A stretch of DNA of 64,000 nt from SKLM01 sp964514285 (GTDB taxonomy: Bacteria; Chloroflexota; Anaerolineae; B4-G1). The stretch covers positions 51,799 to 115,798 of the forward strand of contig CAZEQC010000003.1 in the NCBI GenBank assembly GCA_964514285.1, given 5' to 3'. Positions 9,797-18,204 of the stretch are shown here, in pieces (within the stretch, counting starts at the first letter, position 1; each line of letters opens with the position of its first letter). The position numbers were made by a program, and so were the translations under genes. Below the pieces are notes generated by a model that worked only from the letters and a program-made list of their open reading frames with translations, did not search any database and had not been told where the DNA came from.

Positions 9797-10335
9797 CAGA
9801 CCTTACCCATCTTGTGCCACCGCAGCCTGTTCGCACCGAAGTGCGCGGCGTCGACGACGTACTCAGCAATGGTACCAGCTTCCCCTACCCCACCCTCCGT
9901 AGCCGCGTCCAGATTCGTCTTCGAGTCGAAGATTCGGAGCCGAGCGGTGAGCAGCATCTCGTTCGAGTCGTAGGTACAGTTGTCGATGAAGGCGTTCTCG
10001 AGGTTGAGCCCAAGCAGACGGACGATCATCGTCGCCAGGTCATCGGAGTCGGACTGGGCCACGAAGATCTGCTCCGACTCCCTCGTGTAGGCGATGTGCT
10101 CCACCGTGTGCCCAGCGTCGGCGTAGACGATGAAGACCACGGCATAGGAGCCCACAGCTGCCGGCGTCCAGGACCCCTCATAGCGGCCCTTGGCCTGGTG
10201 GAGGAGGTCAACTGTCGCAACGGGCACGGCCCCTCCAGGCTCGTAGACCTCGGCCTGGGGGTGTACAGTCTCAGCCCCGTCAGGCATGACTTCGACGAGC
10301 GTGACCGCCTCCCCCGCAGTGGCTGGAATGCTCAC
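9796..10335 (-). CDS. Hypothetical beta-sandwich virion protein
   Basis: This 179-residue protein begins at a GTG. The first 75 residues form a predicted Ig-like sandwich (GRYEGSWTPAAVGSYAVVFIVY, i.e. the common 'G-Y...W.P...G.Y' strand pair). The C-terminal half has a TYDSNEMLLTARLRIFDS stretch often seen in phage virion proteins. Position suggests a tail attachment role. Confidence 0.5.
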   Translation of the reverse strand: MSIPATAGEAVTLVEVMPDGAETVHPQAEVYEPGGAVPVATVDLLHQAKGRYEGSWTPAAVGSYAVVFIVYADAGHTVEHIAYTRESEQIFVAQSDSDDLATMIVRLLGLNLENAFIDNCTYDSNEMLLTARLRIFDSKTNLDAATEGGVGEAGTIAEYVVDAAHFGANRLRWHKMGKV

Positions 10336-11132
10336 AGACAGCTCCTCGGCACCCGCTTGCCCCTCCGTATGAGGAGGTCGCGCATCTGACGCTTCTCGTG
10401 ACGCTGCATGTCATCGCACAGCCGATCGAACTCCTGGGCGTGACCGTTCGACTCCTCCACCTCCTCTGTGAGCTCCGATATAGCCTGTTTCACCGGAGCT
10501 GTGTTGGACGTCCGGGCGATCTTGTTCAACCCGCTCTCGATCCTCTTGTACTGCTCGACCCGCACGGACCGCTCGTGCTGCACGTCCTTGTTGAGCTCCG
10601 CAATGAACCAAATCAGCCCGCCGGCCCCAGTGAGCAACGTGATGACGATCGCGACAAGGCCGTAGAACATCCGACGCGGAGCCTTCTTGATGTCCTCAAC
10701 GTCGGCCTCCGTCTCGGAGTGCTCCCTCTGAAGCGCCTCGAGTGCCGACTTCTGAGCCACGCCCTTGTTGATGTCCGTGTCGATCTTCTGGCTCGCCTCA
10801 CGCTGGTCCTGCTTGAGCTGGGCAAGCACATCGATCTGGAAGCAGTCGTGAGGCTGGTCGACCTTCTCCTCGACCTTCTCGACCCGGCCACACACACCAT
10901 CCATCTTCGTCTCGAGACGGACGATGTCCTTGCCCGTCTTCTTGATGTCTTGCTCGATGTCCGGGATGCGCTCGGTGTGGGCCGCCGACTTGTTGACGGC
11001 ATTCACCACCTTGTCGAGCGTCGTCTGGAGCTTGTCTACATCAACCTCCGTCACGGGCCTATTGTCCTTCCTCGGCCGGTCCAACCTTGGCGGAGGGGTG
11101 ACCCGGAGATCGTCCTTCGGTCTGTTTCCCAT
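10332..11132 (-). CDS. Coiled-coil protein with one transmembrane segment
   Basis: This 266-residue protein has a long coiled coil (about 30-150), a hydrophobic segment at about 153-175 (MFYGLVAIVITLLTGAGGLI) and a second charged helical region. One membrane segment behind a coiled coil recalls XhlA-type holin accessory proteins and some tail-tip proteins. It sits beside a peptidoglycan or peptide amidase candidate, so a role in lysis or membrane contact during infection is possible but unproven. Confidence 0.6.
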   Translation of the reverse strand: MGNRPKDDLRVTPPPRLDRPRKDNRPVTEVDVDKLQTTLDKVVNAVNKSAAHTERIPDIEQDIKKTGKDIVRLETKMDGVCGRVEKVEEKVDQPHDCFQIDVLAQLKQDQREASQKIDTDINKGVAQKSALEALQREHSETEADVEDIKKAPRRMFYGLVAIVITLLTGAGGLIWFIAELNKDVQHERSVRVEQYKRIESGLNKIARTSNTAPVKQAISELTEEVEESNGHAQEFDRLCDDMQRHEKRQMRDLLIRRGKRVPRSCL

Positions 11133-11142
11133 GGGTCATTCC

Positions 11143-11418
11143 TCACCTACGGTTGCTGCCAACCTTCTTCCTCGGCACCGGGGTGGACCTCAGAGGCTGA
11201 TCGACGCAGAACCTCTCCACGAGCCCGAGTCGCTCTGAGAACGACTGCTGGAACTTGTGGACGGTGTCCAAGTCCTGCGCCAGTTTGTCGACGATCTCTC
11301 GAAGCTCTGCTTGCTCCTGCTCGATATGCCCGAGACGGTCCCGGATCTCCGTGAGGAGGTCCAAGGTCATCTCCTGCATGTTCGTCCTGCCGGTTTCGTT
11401 CTCAGTCCCGTTCGCCAT
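11143..11418 (-). CDS. Small coiled-coil protein
   Basis: This 91-residue protein is almost entirely a heptad-repeat helix (about 15-70) with a basic C-terminal tail. It resembles the coiled coil of its downstream neighbour and could pair with it. No family recognised. Confidence 0.55.
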   Translation of the reverse strand: MANGTENETGRTNMQEMTLDLLTEIRDRLGHIEQEQAELREIVDKLAQDLDTVHKFQQSFSERLGLVERFCVDQPLRSTPVPRKKVGSNRR

Positions 11419-11421
11419 CGC

Positions 11422-11931
11422 TTACACCACCCAGAAGTCATCGGAGCTGGAACAGAACTCCTCGAGCTCCCCCGGCGTCGTCAGTTCAGGATCCATGCTC
11501 TCAGTACCAACCACCCCCGCTGCTTTCATGAAGCCAGCCAAGAACTCCGAACAGGAGAACTTGACGGCATTCCTGTGAACGATCTTATGCAGACACTCCC
11601 AACCCGTTGCCCTCCACAGAACGAGCAGGAGACCGTTCCAGATGACACCGTAGTCGTAGTCGGCTGCAATGTACTTTCTCGCCCAGGTGAAGCCAGGCTG
11701 GAGCTGGCCGACGTCAACTCGGCACTCGTAGATCTTGCGCTTCGGGTAGGCCGCCTCGACTTGCTCGAGCGGCACCTTCACCACACCACCGGACCATGAG
11801 TGCGCTACCCACCGGCCACCCCACACGCCCGATGGATACTCGATCCAGCAGTGGGACCACGGCGAATCCGTCGCCCACCGGATGAGCTTCGATGTCCACT
11901 TCTCGTTCGTTCCGAAGCCGATGATGATCAC
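11422..11931 (-). CDS. Permuted papain-fold (YiiX/YaeF-like) amidase or peptidase
   Basis: This 169-residue protein starts with GTG. The order of catalytic residues fits the circularly permuted NlpC/P60 family: His27 in WSHCWIEY near the N-terminus and Cys127 in KFSCSEFLAGFMKAAGV near the C-terminus. Members cleave peptide or amide bonds, in phages often of cell wall or lipid substrates. A hydrophobic stretch (about 95-110) lies between them. The neighbours are coiled-coil and tail proteins, so a structural lysin or host-entry role is likely. Substrate unknown. Confidence 0.6.
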   Translation of the reverse strand: MIIIGFGTNEKWTSKLIRWATDSPWSHCWIEYPSGVWGGRWVAHSWSGGVVKVPLEQVEAAYPKRKIYECRVDVGQLQPGFTWARKYIAADYDYGVIWNGLLLVLWRATGWECLHKIVHRNAVKFSCSEFLAGFMKAAGVVGTESMDPELTTPGELEEFCSSSDDFWVV

Positions 11932-11938
11932 TGCGCCC

Positions 11939-12085
11939 TCACTCCGAGATGTTCTTGATGCTCTCCAGCAGAATAGTCCTGATCGTCCACCCTGCCGGAT
12001 ACCCCATAGCCGCCACGTCGTTATTCGGCCACGACTCCGTGCTCAACTCCATGTGGACCTCAAATGTCACTGAAACGCTTTTCAT
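11939..12085 (-). CDS. 48-residue hypothetical protein
   Basis: An ATG at 12085 opens a 48-residue frame that fills the space between the adhesin-like gene and the papain-fold gene, with no other frame competing. The sequence is protein-like (MKSVSVTFEVHMEL then a hydrophobic helix near the end). No family recognised. Confidence 0.5.
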   Translation of the reverse strand: MKSVSVTFEVHMELSTESWPNNDVAAMGYPAGWTIRTILLESIKNISE

Positions 12086-12093
12086 GCCCAACC

Positions 12094-12756
12094 CTATGGA
12101 ACAAACTCCAGCAGCGATGAAGCCACGAAGCGAACCTGGAATGTCGTCGCCCCGTCACCAAGTTGCCCTTCCAGCGTGTATGTGTGCGTGCCCGGACCTG
12201 AGACGAAGTCGGCAGTGAACCACTGCATTACCGTCCACTCTCCCTCAGTGCTCACCAGCTCCGTGGCGGAAGATGGCACGATGTCATCCTCTCGCAGCCT
12301 GATACGTACAGGCCCGTCTGATCTGTACTGGCCGACAACACGCCCCCGACAGCGCTCTGGGTAAGCTGTGAAGAACGATGGTGTGGTAACCGTTCCGCCG
12401 AGCATCGTCCACCCCGGCGATGCGTGACCCACCGTCTTCTCACCGTCCGTGAGAACAGACGAGGCTCTGTAGATCACGGAACCCGAAGGCTGAGAGGGAA
12501 GGAGCTTCTCAAAAGCGAGCTGAACACTCATCAGCGAGTCGAAAGACTTCATGAAGTCGAGCTGCGCTGCAACTCCCTCGATAGGAGAATCGCCGTCCAG
12601 CACACGAATGGAACCATCCATCAGAGCGGAGACAACAGAATCATTGGCAGCCCATTGACGTCCCTCGCCCGCCGGGACCGCCCACACCTCACCGATAGCA
12701 AACGAGCGGGTGTGGAGCTGTAGCACCTCGCCGGACAAGTTCTCGATCTTCAGCAT
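12094..12756 (-). CDS. Tail-fibre-associated beta protein
   Basis: This 220-residue protein has a short N-terminal domain and a C-terminal beta sandwich (about 85-215) with alternating strands of the carbohydrate-binding or jelly-roll type (WTMLGGTVTTPSFFTAYP, HTYTLEGQLGDGATTFQVRF). It lies directly downstream of a fibre gene and probably decorates the fibre or binds host glycans. Base composition is less GC-rich than the flanking operon. Confidence 0.5.
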   Translation of the reverse strand: MLKIENLSGEVLQLHTRSFAIGEVWAVPAGEGRQWAANDSVVSALMDGSIRVLDGDSPIEGVAAQLDFMKSFDSLMSVQLAFEKLLPSQPSGSVIYRASSVLTDGEKTVGHASPGWTMLGGTVTTPSFFTAYPERCRGRVVGQYRSDGPVRIRLREDDIVPSSATELVSTEGEWTVMQWFTADFVSGPGTHTYTLEGQLGDGATTFQVRFVASSLLEFVP

Positions 12757-12757
12757 C

Positions 12758-13891
12758 TCACACCTCCTCGAATTCCAAACTGATTAGAGGATCGGTCCAG
12801 TTGTAGATGCGCCCTGGCGTGCTCGAAATAGACGCATGTAGCAACCCCACAATGCTCCCACGAGGGAACAAATTCGCGCCAGAAACCAGGACTATCGAGC
12901 TACCATCGACAACCCATTGAGGGCCAGCACTGAACGACCCACCCGTATACGACCCCACCAATTCCAACGAAAACACCGCCAAACTGGACGTTCCGTTGTA
13001 GGCGTGTGACCGCAGCTCTAATCCGCTAAACAAAGACCCCGGTGAAGATCGCCAGTCGAACGATCCTGACACCGCAGCCACAACAGCACGAACGAGTTTA
13101 CAATCGAACGGAATAACGTAGGGATCGGCAGAAGTCCAGCCCGACCACGATCCAGACGGACTGTTTCCTGGTGGTCGGTCATAAAACGCCCCCGTCCCCA
13201 GAGAACCGTCAGCTTTGATCTCTGCATGGAATGTACGAGGGCCTCCACTGCCGCCACCTGGGGGTGTCGCCCAAGAACCATCAGCCCGAAGGTAGTCTGT
13301 TGTGCCACCGCCGAGCTTGGGGAGAAGCCCATGTCTCAACGTCGTGGAATCAAGGTCGGTGTTGTCGTCAGGCGCGGCCAAGTCGTCGAGCTTGATTGAA
13401 TCAGCTCCACCACCCTGGTGCGTTGAAGCGTGGGTCGACGGCGTCTGTGGGTCGGCGAGAGCCCCACTGAGCCCAGCCACACTAATCTCGTCTGCCCCAC
13501 CGTTCTCGTGGCTCGTAGCGTGAGCCGTGGGCGTCCTGGCATCAGACAGCCTGGAGTCACTTCCAGCGCACGCTTGCTGCGCCCCCGTCCCTAGCGTCCG
13601 CAATGATCCCGTACCAGCCGTCGCGTCAACGGCCAGGGCATCGCTACCACCGGGCTCGTGTGTCAGTCGGTGAGGACCGACACTGACCAACTGCTCCTGC
13701 CACGCTGATCCGCTGTAGCGGTAAAGCTTCAACCCGTCGGTGCGAAAGAAGAAGTCGCCCGCTTCGGGATCGGCTGGAAAAGACGTACCCTGGGGCAGCT
13801 TAAGATGCGCCCCACTTGCCGAGTCGAACTCGACATGACCAGTAATTATCCAGTCACCAGAGGGATCGAGGAATACCTGCACAATGCCCAT
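12758..13891 (-). CDS. Tail fibre protein with HATSHENGGAD-type repeats
   Basis: This 377-residue protein has three related segments near residues 73-172: HRLTHEPGGSDAL, HATSHENGGADEI and HASTHQGGGADSI. This repeat is typical of phage tail-fibre and collar proteins. A LRADGSWATPPGG segment near 205 is another common fibre motif preceding the C-terminal receptor-binding domain (about 215-377). The gene is noticeably less GC-rich than the baseplate genes, consistent with exchange of host-range modules. Confidence 0.7.
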   Translation of the reverse strand: MGIVQVFLDPSGDWIITGHVEFDSASGAHLKLPQGTSFPADPEAGDFFFRTDGLKLYRYSGSAWQEQLVSVGPHRLTHEPGGSDALAVDATAGTGSLRTLGTGAQQACAGSDSRLSDARTPTAHATSHENGGADEISVAGLSGALADPQTPSTHASTHQGGGADSIKLDDLAAPDDNTDLDSTTLRHGLLPKLGGGTTDYLRADGSWATPPGGGSGGPRTFHAEIKADGSLGTGAFYDRPPGNSPSGSWSGWTSADPYVIPFDCKLVRAVVAAVSGSFDWRSSPGSLFSGLELRSHAYNGTSSLAVFSLELVGSYTGGSFSAGPQWVVDGSSIVLVSGANLFPRGSIVGLLHASISSTPGRIYNWTDPLISLEFEEV

Positions 13892-13892
13892 G

Positions 13893-14435
13893 TCACGGCT
13901 CCAAATATGTCAGGTTGGCCGACGTCACGCGAGGGCCTGTGTAGGTGTACGTGACGGCGAACGTGGCTATCTGGACCCCAGAGGCATCGTACTGACGCCA
14001 CGTCTCACTGGAAACTCTCGACCCCGTGTAGCCATACGTTACCTCACGGATCTTGGCGGTCTTCGCAGCATCGGTCCACCACGTCTCAGCGGTAACACGA
14101 GGCCCAGCATACGTGACCTCGTAATAAGCATTCTCGGCCAGCATGTGGACGAGCTGGTCAATGTCTCTGTGAGTCGTTGGTGTCAACCCCCCGCCGATCA
14201 GATCGGTCAGGGGGACTGGTGTCGTGTTGTCGCCATCCTTGAATGTCATCCTGTCGGATGAGTCGCGGGTGACTTCAACGTCGCTGTCGGAGGATGTGTC
14301 GCTTTGGAGGAAGAGTGAACGAGCGTCTACCCCATCCTCGTTCGGGTCGATGTCGTCGATGAAATCGGTTTCATCAGTCGGATCGCCGCCAACCGAGGCG
14401 TACTCGTGCTTAGTTACCCTGACACGGTCCGCCAC
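13893..14435 (-). CDS. Fibre-associated protein with three GPRVT-type repeats
   Basis: This 180-residue protein starts at a GTG behind a strong GGAGGA site. The C-terminal half contains three near-copies of a 25-residue unit (YAGPRVTAETW, YTGSRVSSETW, YTGPRVTSANL), each probably a beta hairpin. Its place between two fibre genes suggests a fibre connector or chaperone. Confidence 0.55.
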   Translation of the reverse strand: MADRVRVTKHEYASVGGDPTDETDFIDDIDPNEDGVDARSLFLQSDTSSDSDVEVTRDSSDRMTFKDGDNTTPVPLTDLIGGGLTPTTHRDIDQLVHMLAENAYYEVTYAGPRVTAETWWTDAAKTAKIREVTYGYTGSRVSSETWRQYDASGVQIATFAVTYTYTGPRVTSANLTYLEP

Positions 14436-14451
14436 TCTTCCTCCTCACGAA

Positions 14452-15879
14452 CTATGCCCGCTTGCGGCCGAGGTCCATGATCTGAACGTCGAGGTCCGCC
14501 GCGTTCTTGGCGAAGCCCATCCGGATGATGCGGCCCGGAGTCGGGATGTTCGTGTAGAGGCGCAGAGCACCGGAGGCCCCCAAGAAGACCGGGTCGTTGA
14601 CGGAGAAGCTGTCTGTGTGAGGCGTCAGAACACCGACGGCCACGCCGTGCTTGACGATCTCGGATGTCCCAGGACTGATGGCCCCGCCGACCCGCGCCAC
14701 ACCGATCGCTCGGGCGTTGGCCGGACCGGTGTTGTCGGCGTGCTGGATCTGGTTGTTCACCGCGCTCCAGCGCACCGCGTAGCCTGTCGTGACCGCTGCC
14801 GCGTTCTCGTGGGTGGCCTCGACTCGATCGGCCTCCTCCACGTCCGTGATGGAGTGGGTGTGGAGGGCGTCGGCGTTCGAGGTGTCGGTGAGGGTGTCGA
14901 GGTTGGCGGCCGTGACCGTCGCCCCGACTGCCACGTCGTTGACCTTGAAGAGCGAGGGGAGGCCGACGACCTTCAGGCCGCTGGCATCGACATCGAGGGT
15001 GTCGGGCGTGTCGTCGAGCTCGAGCTCGAGCCCGCTCGCGCCCCTGACGATGCCGTGCGCCCCGTCGACCTCGACCCGGAGCGCGCCGTTGGGGGACGCC
15101 CCGTTGAACTCGAGGCCGGGGTTCGTGGCGTCGAGGTCGACCTCGATCGAGTCGGCATTGACGGTGATGCCGTCGCCGTTGCCCACGAAGAGGGTGTTGC
15201 CCGTCTTGTCGAGACCGGCACCTGCGGTGATCTGGCCGGCGCCAGAGAACTGGACCCACTCGCCGGGGGTCGAGTCCCAGACCCAGGAGGTGTTCTCGTC
15301 GAGCCCGCCGCCGCCGCCCACGACGAGGACGGCCCAACCGTTGGTCGGATCCTCGAAGGACCAGGAGCTGCCGCTCGTGGCGTAGGTGGCGATCTCACCT
15401 TCCTCGCCAGCGAAGGAGCCGGCAGCCGTGCCGTCGGTCACGACCACGCGAGTGCCGTCCGGAGGCTCACCGCCACTGTTGGCGACGACCACGACCCAGG
15501 CGCTCCCAGACCACTCGACGATGTCTCCGTCGGTCTGGGTGGACCAGTTGTTGACCACGTAGGTGTCGCCGGCGCTCGGGGCGGCAGGATCAGAACCGCT
15601 CTGATCGGCATCCGAGATGACCTCTCGAACCTCGACCGGCTCCTTCCAGGTCAGGCCGCTGACGAGGTTGTCGACGTAACTCTTGCTCGTCGCCTCGGTG
15701 GCGCCAGTCGGCGTCGTGGGGAGACCTGTGATGGTGCCGCCGCCTGTCAGGGTCAGCGTGCCACCACCAGCTCCGGAACCGTCGAGGGTCAGGTCGCCCA
15801 GGCTCAAAGAGTCAGCGGCGTCCTGCTCGTCGTGGTACCCGTAGGTCGGGTCAACGTAGAGAAACTTCCTGAGTGCCAT
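14452..15879 (-). CDS. Tail fibre protein
   Basis: This 475-residue protein contains EATSKSYVDNLVSGLTWKEP (about 60-80), a motif that recurs in many phage tail fibres. It is followed by two 'GDTYVVNNWS...W.GSAWVVV' type units and a repetitive beta domain (about 250-330) with short aspartate- and glycine-rich strands. The C-terminus (ISPGTSEIVKHGVAVGVL to end) looks like the globular head of a fibre or decoration protein. It is probably a host-recognition fibre. Confidence 0.65.
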   Translation of the reverse strand: MALRKFLYVDPTYGYHDEQDAADSLSLGDLTLDGSGAGGGTLTLTGGGTITGLPTTPTGATEATSKSYVDNLVSGLTWKEPVEVREVISDADQSGSDPAAPSAGDTYVVNNWSTQTDGDIVEWSGSAWVVVVANSGGEPPDGTRVVVTDGTAAGSFAGEEGEIATYATSGSSWSFEDPTNGWAVLVVGGGGGLDENTSWVWDSTPGEWVQFSGAGQITAGAGLDKTGNTLFVGNGDGITVNADSIEVDLDATNPGLEFNGASPNGALRVEVDGAHGIVRGASGLELELDDTPDTLDVDASGLKVVGLPSLFKVNDVAVGATVTAANLDTLTDTSNADALHTHSITDVEEADRVEATHENAAAVTTGYAVRWSAVNNQIQHADNTGPANARAIGVARVGGAISPGTSEIVKHGVAVGVLTPHTDSFSVNDPVFLGASGALRLYTNIPTPGRIIRMGFAKNAADLDVQIMDLGRKRA

Positions 15880-15913
15880 AGATCAATCTCCTCCCGACGG
15901 CGTCGCCGGTACC

Positions 15914-16366
15914 CTATGTCGACTGGACCCCCTCCAGCCCAGTCGACTCTCCATCATCCGGTGGTGGAATCAAGTCCTCCTCGGGGATGAGTCGCCCATC
16001 ATCCTGGATGAGGTAGTCCTTGAAGCTGAAGTTGGGGTCGATCTCTCGAAGCCGCAGCTCGGCGTCCTTCACGACCTGGTTCCTGATGTGGGCTGTCTGC
16101 TGCACCTTGTGGATCGCAGACTTGAGCCCCTGCTCGAGCTGGAACTTCTGCTGCTGGTAGCTGTTGCGCAGGTTCTCCAGCTTTGCGCGGATCAGCTGCT
16201 CTTGGACCTGAGCCAGCTCGTAGTCTCGGTCCGTGAGCTTGAAGTGAACCTGCTCGAGCTCGGTGACCCGGAGCTCTTGAAGAAGATCCACCTGCTCGGT
16301 CTTCTTCCCCTTCGCGCTCTTCGCGCTCTTCTTCCCCTTCGACGTCTTCTCTGCCTTCTTTGCCAT
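15914..16366 (-). CDS. Coiled-coil protein with Lys-rich N-terminus
   Basis: The start at 16366 is chosen because GAAGGAG lies eight bases upstream; an earlier ATG at 16405 lacks this. Residues 1-25 are a run of Lys/Ala/Ser (KKAEKTSKGKKSAKSAKGKK), residues 30-110 form a heptad-rich helix, and the tail is acidic. The basic region could contact DNA or RNA. It lies in the fibre block, so it may be a trimerisation or assembly protein. Confidence 0.55.
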   Translation of the reverse strand: MAKKAEKTSKGKKSAKSAKGKKTEQVDLLQELRVTELEQVHFKLTDRDYELAQVQEQLIRAKLENLRNSYQQQKFQLEQGLKSAIHKVQQTAHIRNQVVKDAELRLREIDPNFSFKDYLIQDDGRLIPEEDLIPPPDDGESTGLEGVQST

Positions 16367-16367
16367 C

Positions 16368-16775
16368 TCACATTCTCCTTCGAGTGAGCGTCGTGTCGGG
16401 GTCAAGACCGATTATATCAGTCGACAGGGCGACCCCAATACTCTGGGTGAACATGAAAGGTTTCGCCAACGTAGGATCCGGCGGATCATCTGTCAGCAGC
16501 CCGTTGTCGTCCACGAAGAGCATCTCTCCAGGGGTCAGCCCAGAATACACCCCGATCACTTGCCCACGAAACTGTATCCAGCACTCCGTTGCGCCGGACT
16601 TCGCGATGATCATAGCGGTCCCGGGCATCTTCGAGAAGTCGCTCGGGTCCGCAGTCTCTACCTGAAACCTCCCACCAACCAACGCCCCTCGGATGTACAC
16701 CACAGAGCCGACACCGTCGGACGCAAGACAGTCCGCAAGCGCAACGTTGTCGCGCTTGTAGGGGGTGACGGCCAT
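16368..16775 (-). CDS. Hypothetical beta virion protein
   Basis: This 135-residue protein has short beta strands and turns (VVYIRGALVGGRFQVETAD, ECWIQFRGQVIGVYSGL, GEMLFVDDNGLL) of the kind found in small capsid or fibre decoration proteins. No family is firmly recognised. It is two bases from its downstream neighbour. Confidence 0.5.
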   Translation of the reverse strand: MAVTPYKRDNVALADCLASDGVGSVVYIRGALVGGRFQVETADPSDFSKMPGTAMIIAKSGATECWIQFRGQVIGVYSGLTPGEMLFVDDNGLLTDDPPDPTLAKPFMFTQSIGVALSTDIIGLDPDTTLTRRRM

Positions 16776-16778
16776 CGA

Positions 16779-17198
16779 TCAGAAGGCCCCACGCTTGGCA
16801 GCCTCTATGTCAGCCAGGCGCGACGCTGCTGGGATGGCGGACCCGAACAGAGCCCCGACCGCAGCCGCCCTGCCGAGGGCCCGAGGCTTGAGACCCCCGG
16901 CCGCTCGGGCCGACTTGCCCTCGATCACCGTACCGAGACCCTGAGCGCCCGCCCCCACTATGGCACCGATCCCGGCCCGCCTGGCGTACTGCCCTGGGGT
17001 GTACTCTTTGCCGGCCAGTTGCTCGACGGCCCTCTCCTTCTTGGTCTTGGGCTTCGTCTTCTTGAGCTGCCCCTTGATCGTGCGGTACTCCCGGTAGCGG
17101 ATGCCGCCCTCACCCAAGCCCCCCACGAACTTCTTGGTCTTCTCCCAGACCGATGGCTCCTCAGCCAGCTTCATCATGTAGCGTTGGATGTTGGTCAT
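16779..17198 (-). CDS. Glycine-zipper-like virion protein
   Basis: This 139-residue protein is basic at its N-terminus and glycine/alanine-rich at residues 75-135 (IGAIVGAGAQGLG, LGRAAAVGALFGSAIP). Small-residue helices of this type insert in or cross membranes and are often found in ejected virion proteins. That role is inferred. Confidence 0.5.
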   Translation of the reverse strand: MTNIQRYMMKLAEEPSVWEKTKKFVGGLGEGGIRYREYRTIKGQLKKTKPKTKKERAVEQLAGKEYTPGQYARRAGIGAIVGAGAQGLGTVIEGKSARAAGGLKPRALGRAAAVGALFGSAIPAASRLADIEAAKRGAF

Positions 17199-17206
17199 GT
17201 GCCCCT

Positions 17207-17437
17207 CTACTCTACCAAGAAGGCATTGATCTCGTCTTCAAGAAGAGCCGACGCCGTCTCAGTGCCGTAGTCGGCTGTTCGGCCGCCATCAGTCCGCCCC
17301 TCGAAGACAGAGCGGAGGAACTCGGCCTGCCTCTCGAGCTCATCTATGCGGCGGTCAGCCCACTCGGTCACAGCGGTCTCGAGCGCGGTGAGGCGCTCCT
17401 CCCTCGTCGTGCTGGCTTCTTCCTCTGCTCCGGCCAT
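17207..17437 (-). CDS. Small hypothetical protein
   Basis: This 76-residue acidic helical protein overlaps the next gene upstream by one base (TGATG). No family recognised. Confidence 0.45.
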   Translation of the reverse strand: MAGAEEEASTTREERLTALETAVTEWADRRIDELERQAEFLRSVFEGRTDGGRTADYGTETASALLEDEINAFLVE

Positions 17438-18204
17438 CAGACGTACCTCGATGCCTTCTTGCCGATGCTCGCCTTGATCCTCGACACCTTGGACGGGGTG
17501 AGTCTCATCTTCTGCGCGATCTGGCCTGGTTTGAGTTGCGGCTTGCCGTTCTCACCGAGCAGGTACTCGTAGACCGTCTTCTCCTGGGGGGACAGGTCGT
17601 ACTGGAGGAGCCGCAGCGTCTCGGCCTCCTTCGAGGGCTTGAGCTTGGTCACGCCCCCGCCCTGAATCATGGAGGTGGGTACCTCCTTGCGGAGCTCGCT
17701 CTCCATGGCCGTGACCTGCTTGACGGGCCACTTCATGTGATCAGCGATCTCGTGGGCAGAGGGCTCACGCTGGAGCTTGTCGGCCAGCAGGTCCCGTTCG
17801 GTCTGGAACTGGTTGATCTTGTAGATACGTGTCTCGGAGATGCGGCCCACGTTCTGGTACGTGGAGATGAAGCGCTTGCCCTTCTTGAGCTGGTGCGTCA
17901 GATGGGTGTTGAGCGCCGCACGGTTGGGGTCATAACCCTGCACCGCCTTGATTGCCTGGATCTGGAATTCGGCGTGGACCGCGGGCTTCGGGATGTTCAC
18001 CCGGCCTGCGTAGATATTCGACTGCTTGCGGATGATGGGCTCAATACGCTTCATCAGCGGCTCGAGGTCCTCCGGCTTGCGGCCGTTCTGGTCCCACTGC
18101 TGCCAGAGCTTCAGGTCCTCCTGAGCTCGACGAGTCGCCGCCTCCTTCTCGAGCTTGGCATCTTCGACGAGGAATGCCTCGACAGGATTGTGGGCCGAGG
18201 CCAT
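17437..18204 (-). CDS. Sigma-70-like RNA polymerase sigma factor
   Basis: This 255-residue protein ends in a clear sigma region 4: LSPQEKTVYEYLLGENG (helix 1) and then the helix-turn-helix LKPGQIAQKMRLTPSKVSRI. Upstream, REPSAHEIADHMKWPVKQV is a region-3-like helix-turn-helix, and residues 45-110 (IIRKQSNIYAGR then a helical stretch ending in GKRFISTY) occupy the place of region 2. Such factors redirect host RNA polymerase to phage promoters. It is unusual in lying among tail genes between a glycine-zipper protein and a GNAT enzyme. A late-gene role, or a virion-carried factor, are both possible. Confidence 0.65.
   Translation of the reverse strand: MASAHNPVEAFLVEDAKLEKEAATRRAQEDLKLWQQWDQNGRKPEDLEPLMKRIEPIIRKQSNIYAGRVNIPKPAVHAEFQIQAIKAVQGYDPNRAALNTHLTHQLKKGKRFISTYQNVGRISETRIYKINQFQTERDLLADKLQREPSAHEIADHMKWPVKQVTAMESELRKEVPTSMIQGGGVTKLKPSKEAETLRLLQYDLSPQEKTVYEYLLGENGKPQLKPGQIAQKMRLTPSKVSRIKASIGKKASRYV

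Noticed and set aside
11526..11899. Alternative minus frames in the papain-fold gene
   Set aside because: They overlap the frame with catalytic His and Cys and contain only low-complexity Arg/Ser sequence.
14224..15990. 588-residue plus-strand open frame opposite the tail fibre gene
   Set aside because: Composition (Val, Gly, Arg, Asp-rich with no domain) mirrors the fibre gene in reverse; no promoter or ribosome site.
16405..16440. TGATATAATC on the minus strand as a bacterial -10 box
   Set aside because: It lies in coding sequence of the gene at 16368-16775 with no -35 partner and no operon boundary.
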